Below are positions 62,180 through 64,000 of a DNA stretch of 64,000 bases, one piece after another. The notes under the pieces are model-generated. The model was not told the DNA's origin. It saw only the letters and a list, made by a program, of their open reading frames with translations, and did not search any database. Position numbers and translations under genes: made by a program. The DNA is from Planctomycetota bacterium (GTDB taxonomy: Bacteria; Planctomycetota; B15-G4; SIAN01). How positions within the stretch are numbered: the stretch's first letter is position 1; each line of letters opens with the position of its first letter. The DNA is taken from assembly GCA_028289345.1 (NCBI GenBank), contig JANQQL010000025.1, forward strand, positions 1 through 64,000. Direction: 5' to 3'.

Positions 62180-63973
62180 CTAACGCCAGGACTTGCCGAT
62201 GCCCCGATCCCTCGGAAACGAACCGTTGTAGCGGCTGGGATAGCCCTGTTCGCTGAACGCGTTGTCGATCTCGAGTCCGTGGGGTGTCCCGTTCCACAGT
62301 TGGCCATCATCATCATCGAGAACCAAAAGATGGTCGCGAACGATGTCGCACACTTGGCTGTCGTCGTAGGCATTCATCCAGGCTAGGAACAGGGTGTCGG
62401 CCTTGCGATCTCCCAACGTGTTCCCATAGTTTTCGTTGAGCCTCTCTCTCATGTTCCAGAAGGAGGCCATGTGCGGTTCCCCGTTCCAATGGATGATGGA
62501 GTAGCAGCCCGCGGCACAACTCCCGCAGTACTGTCGGTTGGTGGTTGCGGTTCTTGGATTGCAAGTCGGCCCACAGAAGCTTCGGCCGATGACCGGATCA
62601 TCGTAGAGGTAGTTGGCAAACACGTCCGCGTTTCCCTCTCCAAAGCCATCGGGGCCGTTCCCAGAGCCGTAACGAACGTTGGCCCAATGTCCGATTTCGT
62701 GGGCGATGACGGAGCTGTAAGCGAGATTGACGCAGCCCCCTCCTGCGTCGTCGTAGTTCGTTGCGGTGCCATCGAAGAACGCCATGCAAGTGCTCGCGGT
62801 TCGATTCACCCGTGCCAGTTGCTGAAAGTCCATGGTGTCGTCGGTCGGGTCGATGGAGTGGATCCACTTCACGAACTTGGTCGCCGCTTGGTGCACGTTG
62901 ATCTGGGAGGTCTTCCGACGAAGCCCTGCACCATTCAGGTTCCACTCCTCGACGACTCCTGGGTTGACGGTTCGCGTGGAGGCCACGGGGTCACCGCTGG
63001 CGGGAATGACTCGCACCAGGGGAGACGAGACGTCGAAGTCGACAGTGGCTTCCAGACTCACTCCCGTGGAGGGAATCGTGAACATTCCCTGTTCGTCGGT
63101 GAGGGCCTCCGCGAATGGAAAGAACCCGAAGAACAACTCGACGTGAACGCCCTCCATGGGAACCAGCACGGGGGGATTGGTGGCGACGTCGGGCTCGAGG
63201 CCCGGAGTGCCTCGTCCGAGGACACGCCCGGTCGTATCCGAGAAAAAGTGGATGGTGCTGCGTTGATCCAGAATGCTTCCATCTTGGGCGTCGACGGTGA
63301 TCTTCTCCTGAACCGGAACGCCGTCCGGACCCGGCGAACGAAGCTCGATCACCCAGGCCGTGACCGGCGCGCGCTTGGCCTCGCTCCAAACGAGACAGCA
63401 ATCCACCGAGCGGACTCGTGCGGCGCGTCCCGGAAAGACGGCTCGGGCAGTGTCGATGGCCTGCTCGTCGTTCATAGATGGCAGGATCTCGATCTCTTCC
63501 ACCATGGGCAGGCAATGGTTGGAGACGGAGAGGAGCGCGCCGGCCTCGTTGAAAAGGAATGTCAGGGAGGCGCCTTGGACGGGCAGTCCGCCGACGCTTT
63601 GTTCGAAGATGACCGCGGTCTTGTTGCTCGTTCCCAGAGCCGACAAGGCCAGTGGTTTCACCTTGCGAAGAGTGAGAGAGTCGGCAGAGAAGCCAAACAT
63701 CGGAGAGTACGCGTCAACCAGGGAGCGGCACATCCACTCGAGGTTCGACTCTTGTCCTGCGAGCAGACCCACGTCGAAGCGGGCGCCGTAGATCTCCCGA
63801 ACCGCCGCTTTCTCTTCGTCGTAGCGAGTGGAGGTCTCTCCGTCGAACTGGGCCACGAAGTCGTCGAAGGTTGCCCTGGCCGAAGCCTCTCGTTCCGAGC
63901 GGTGCCGCAGGGCGTCACCGGACTCGGAGAGCATGGCCGTGAAAGCAAGGATCAAGCAAGACGGGGTCACCAT
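62180..63973 (-). CDS. Exported zinc metallopeptidase (fungalysin/thermolysin-like)
   Basis: The product has 597 residues with a signal sequence. An FTP-like propeptide region (about 110-240) includes VGGLPVQGASLTFLFNEAGA and VTAWVIELRSPGPDGVP. A small Ig or carboxypeptidase-regulatory-like domain follows (about 280-330). The catalytic domain has the zinc motif HEIGHW (425-430) and, 21 residues on, GEGNADVFANYLYDD with a probable third ligand Glu446. Eight cysteines after it (CGPTCNPR, YCGSCAAGC) may form disulfides. ATGGTG follows GGAGAAGACC. The gene ends convergent with the beta-helix gene at 60105. Confidence 0.88.
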   Translation of the reverse strand: MVTPSCLILAFTAMLSESGDALRHRSEREASARATFDDFVAQFDGETSTRYDEEKAAVREIYGARFDVGLLAGQESNLEWMCRSLVDAYSPMFGFSADSLTLRKVKPLALSALGTSNKTAVIFEQSVGGLPVQGASLTFLFNEAGALLSVSNHCLPMVEEIEILPSMNDEQAIDTARAVFPGRAARVRSVDCCLVWSEAKRAPVTAWVIELRSPGPDGVPVQEKITVDAQDGSILDQRSTIHFFSDTTGRVLGRGTPGLEPDVATNPPVLVPMEGVHVELFFGFFPFAEALTDEQGMFTIPSTGVSLEATVDFDVSSPLVRVIPASGDPVASTRTVNPGVVEEWNLNGAGLRRKTSQINVHQAATKFVKWIHSIDPTDDTMDFQQLARVNRTASTCMAFFDGTATNYDDAGGGCVNLAYSSVIAHEIGHWANVRYGSGNGPDGFGEGNADVFANYLYDDPVIGRSFCGPTCNPRTATTNRQYCGSCAAGCYSIIHWNGEPHMASFWNMRERLNENYGNTLGDRKADTLFLAWMNAYDDSQVCDIVRDHLLVLDDDDGQLWNGTPHGLEIDNAFSEQGYPSRYNGSFPRDRGIGKSWR

Positions 63974-64000
63974 CGGTCTTCTCCAGCGGACTGACGACCG

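Noticed and set aside
1-64000. CRISPR arrays, insertion sequences, integrases and attachment sites
   Set aside because: No regularly spaced direct repeats, transposase-like frames or flanking inverted repeats were seen anywhere in the window.

Overview
The window looks like chromosomal DNA of a free-living, high-GC (about 60 percent by eye) member of the Planctomycetota, probably a lineage related to the Poly30/Saltatorellus group. That placement is an inference. It rests on an ECF sigma factor overlapping a Ser/Thr kinase with TPR repeats, on three very large ECF sigma factors fused to membrane-anchored C-terminal regions, on many secreted beta-propeller and beta-helix proteins with recurrent C-terminal domains, and on wide gene spacing with few operons. 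No rRNA, tRNA, CRISPR array, phage or insertion sequence was recognised.

Layout. 1-8.7 kb: end of an FG-GAP protein, glucose-6-phosphate isomerase, an FG-GAP pseudogene, a DUF2007 protein, two secreted beta-helix proteins, and an ArsR-VOC-VOC operon. 9-15 kb: a secreted thioredoxin-fold protein, a von Willebrand A protein and an OmpR-type two-component pair. 15-22 kb: the first sigma fusion, a class C beta-lactamase-like hydrolase whose upstream region carries an ABC-transporter remnant, a tandem universal stress protein and an AI-2E family permease. 21.7-26.2 kb: two thioredoxin-fold genes, each with an in-frame TGA exactly at the first position of the redox CxxC motif and each followed by a hairpin with a GGUC loop. 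They are best read as selenoproteins. A frameshifted galactose-oxidase-like gene lies between them. 26.4-36.2 kb: MarR plus an S41 peptidase/TPR/intradiol-dioxygenase-like fusion, an SBBP propeller, and the ECF sigma/kinase pair. 36.6-51.8 kb: secreted proteins, sigma fusions 2 and 3, a PQQ-like lipoprotein, a 1037-residue VCBS/FG-GAP protein, a CmoB-like methyltransferase, and a scar of two broken genes. 51.8-64 kb: a coupled sigma/anti-sigma/secretin-like operon, a sigma-54 activator divergent from an isochorismatase-family gene with paired operators and a -24/-12 promoter between them, an alpha/beta hydrolase, a flavin-dependent oxidase-like protein, further secreted proteins and a metallopeptidase.

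Two themes stand out. One is envelope-to-transcription signalling: five ECF sigma factors, one kinase, one two-component system and one sigma-54 activator in 64 kb. The other is extracytoplasmic redox chemistry that uses selenocysteine. Several genes are broken by single frameshifts or truncations. Some of these could be assembly errors, but the remnants at 2.4, 19.2 and 47.8 kb look like real decay.
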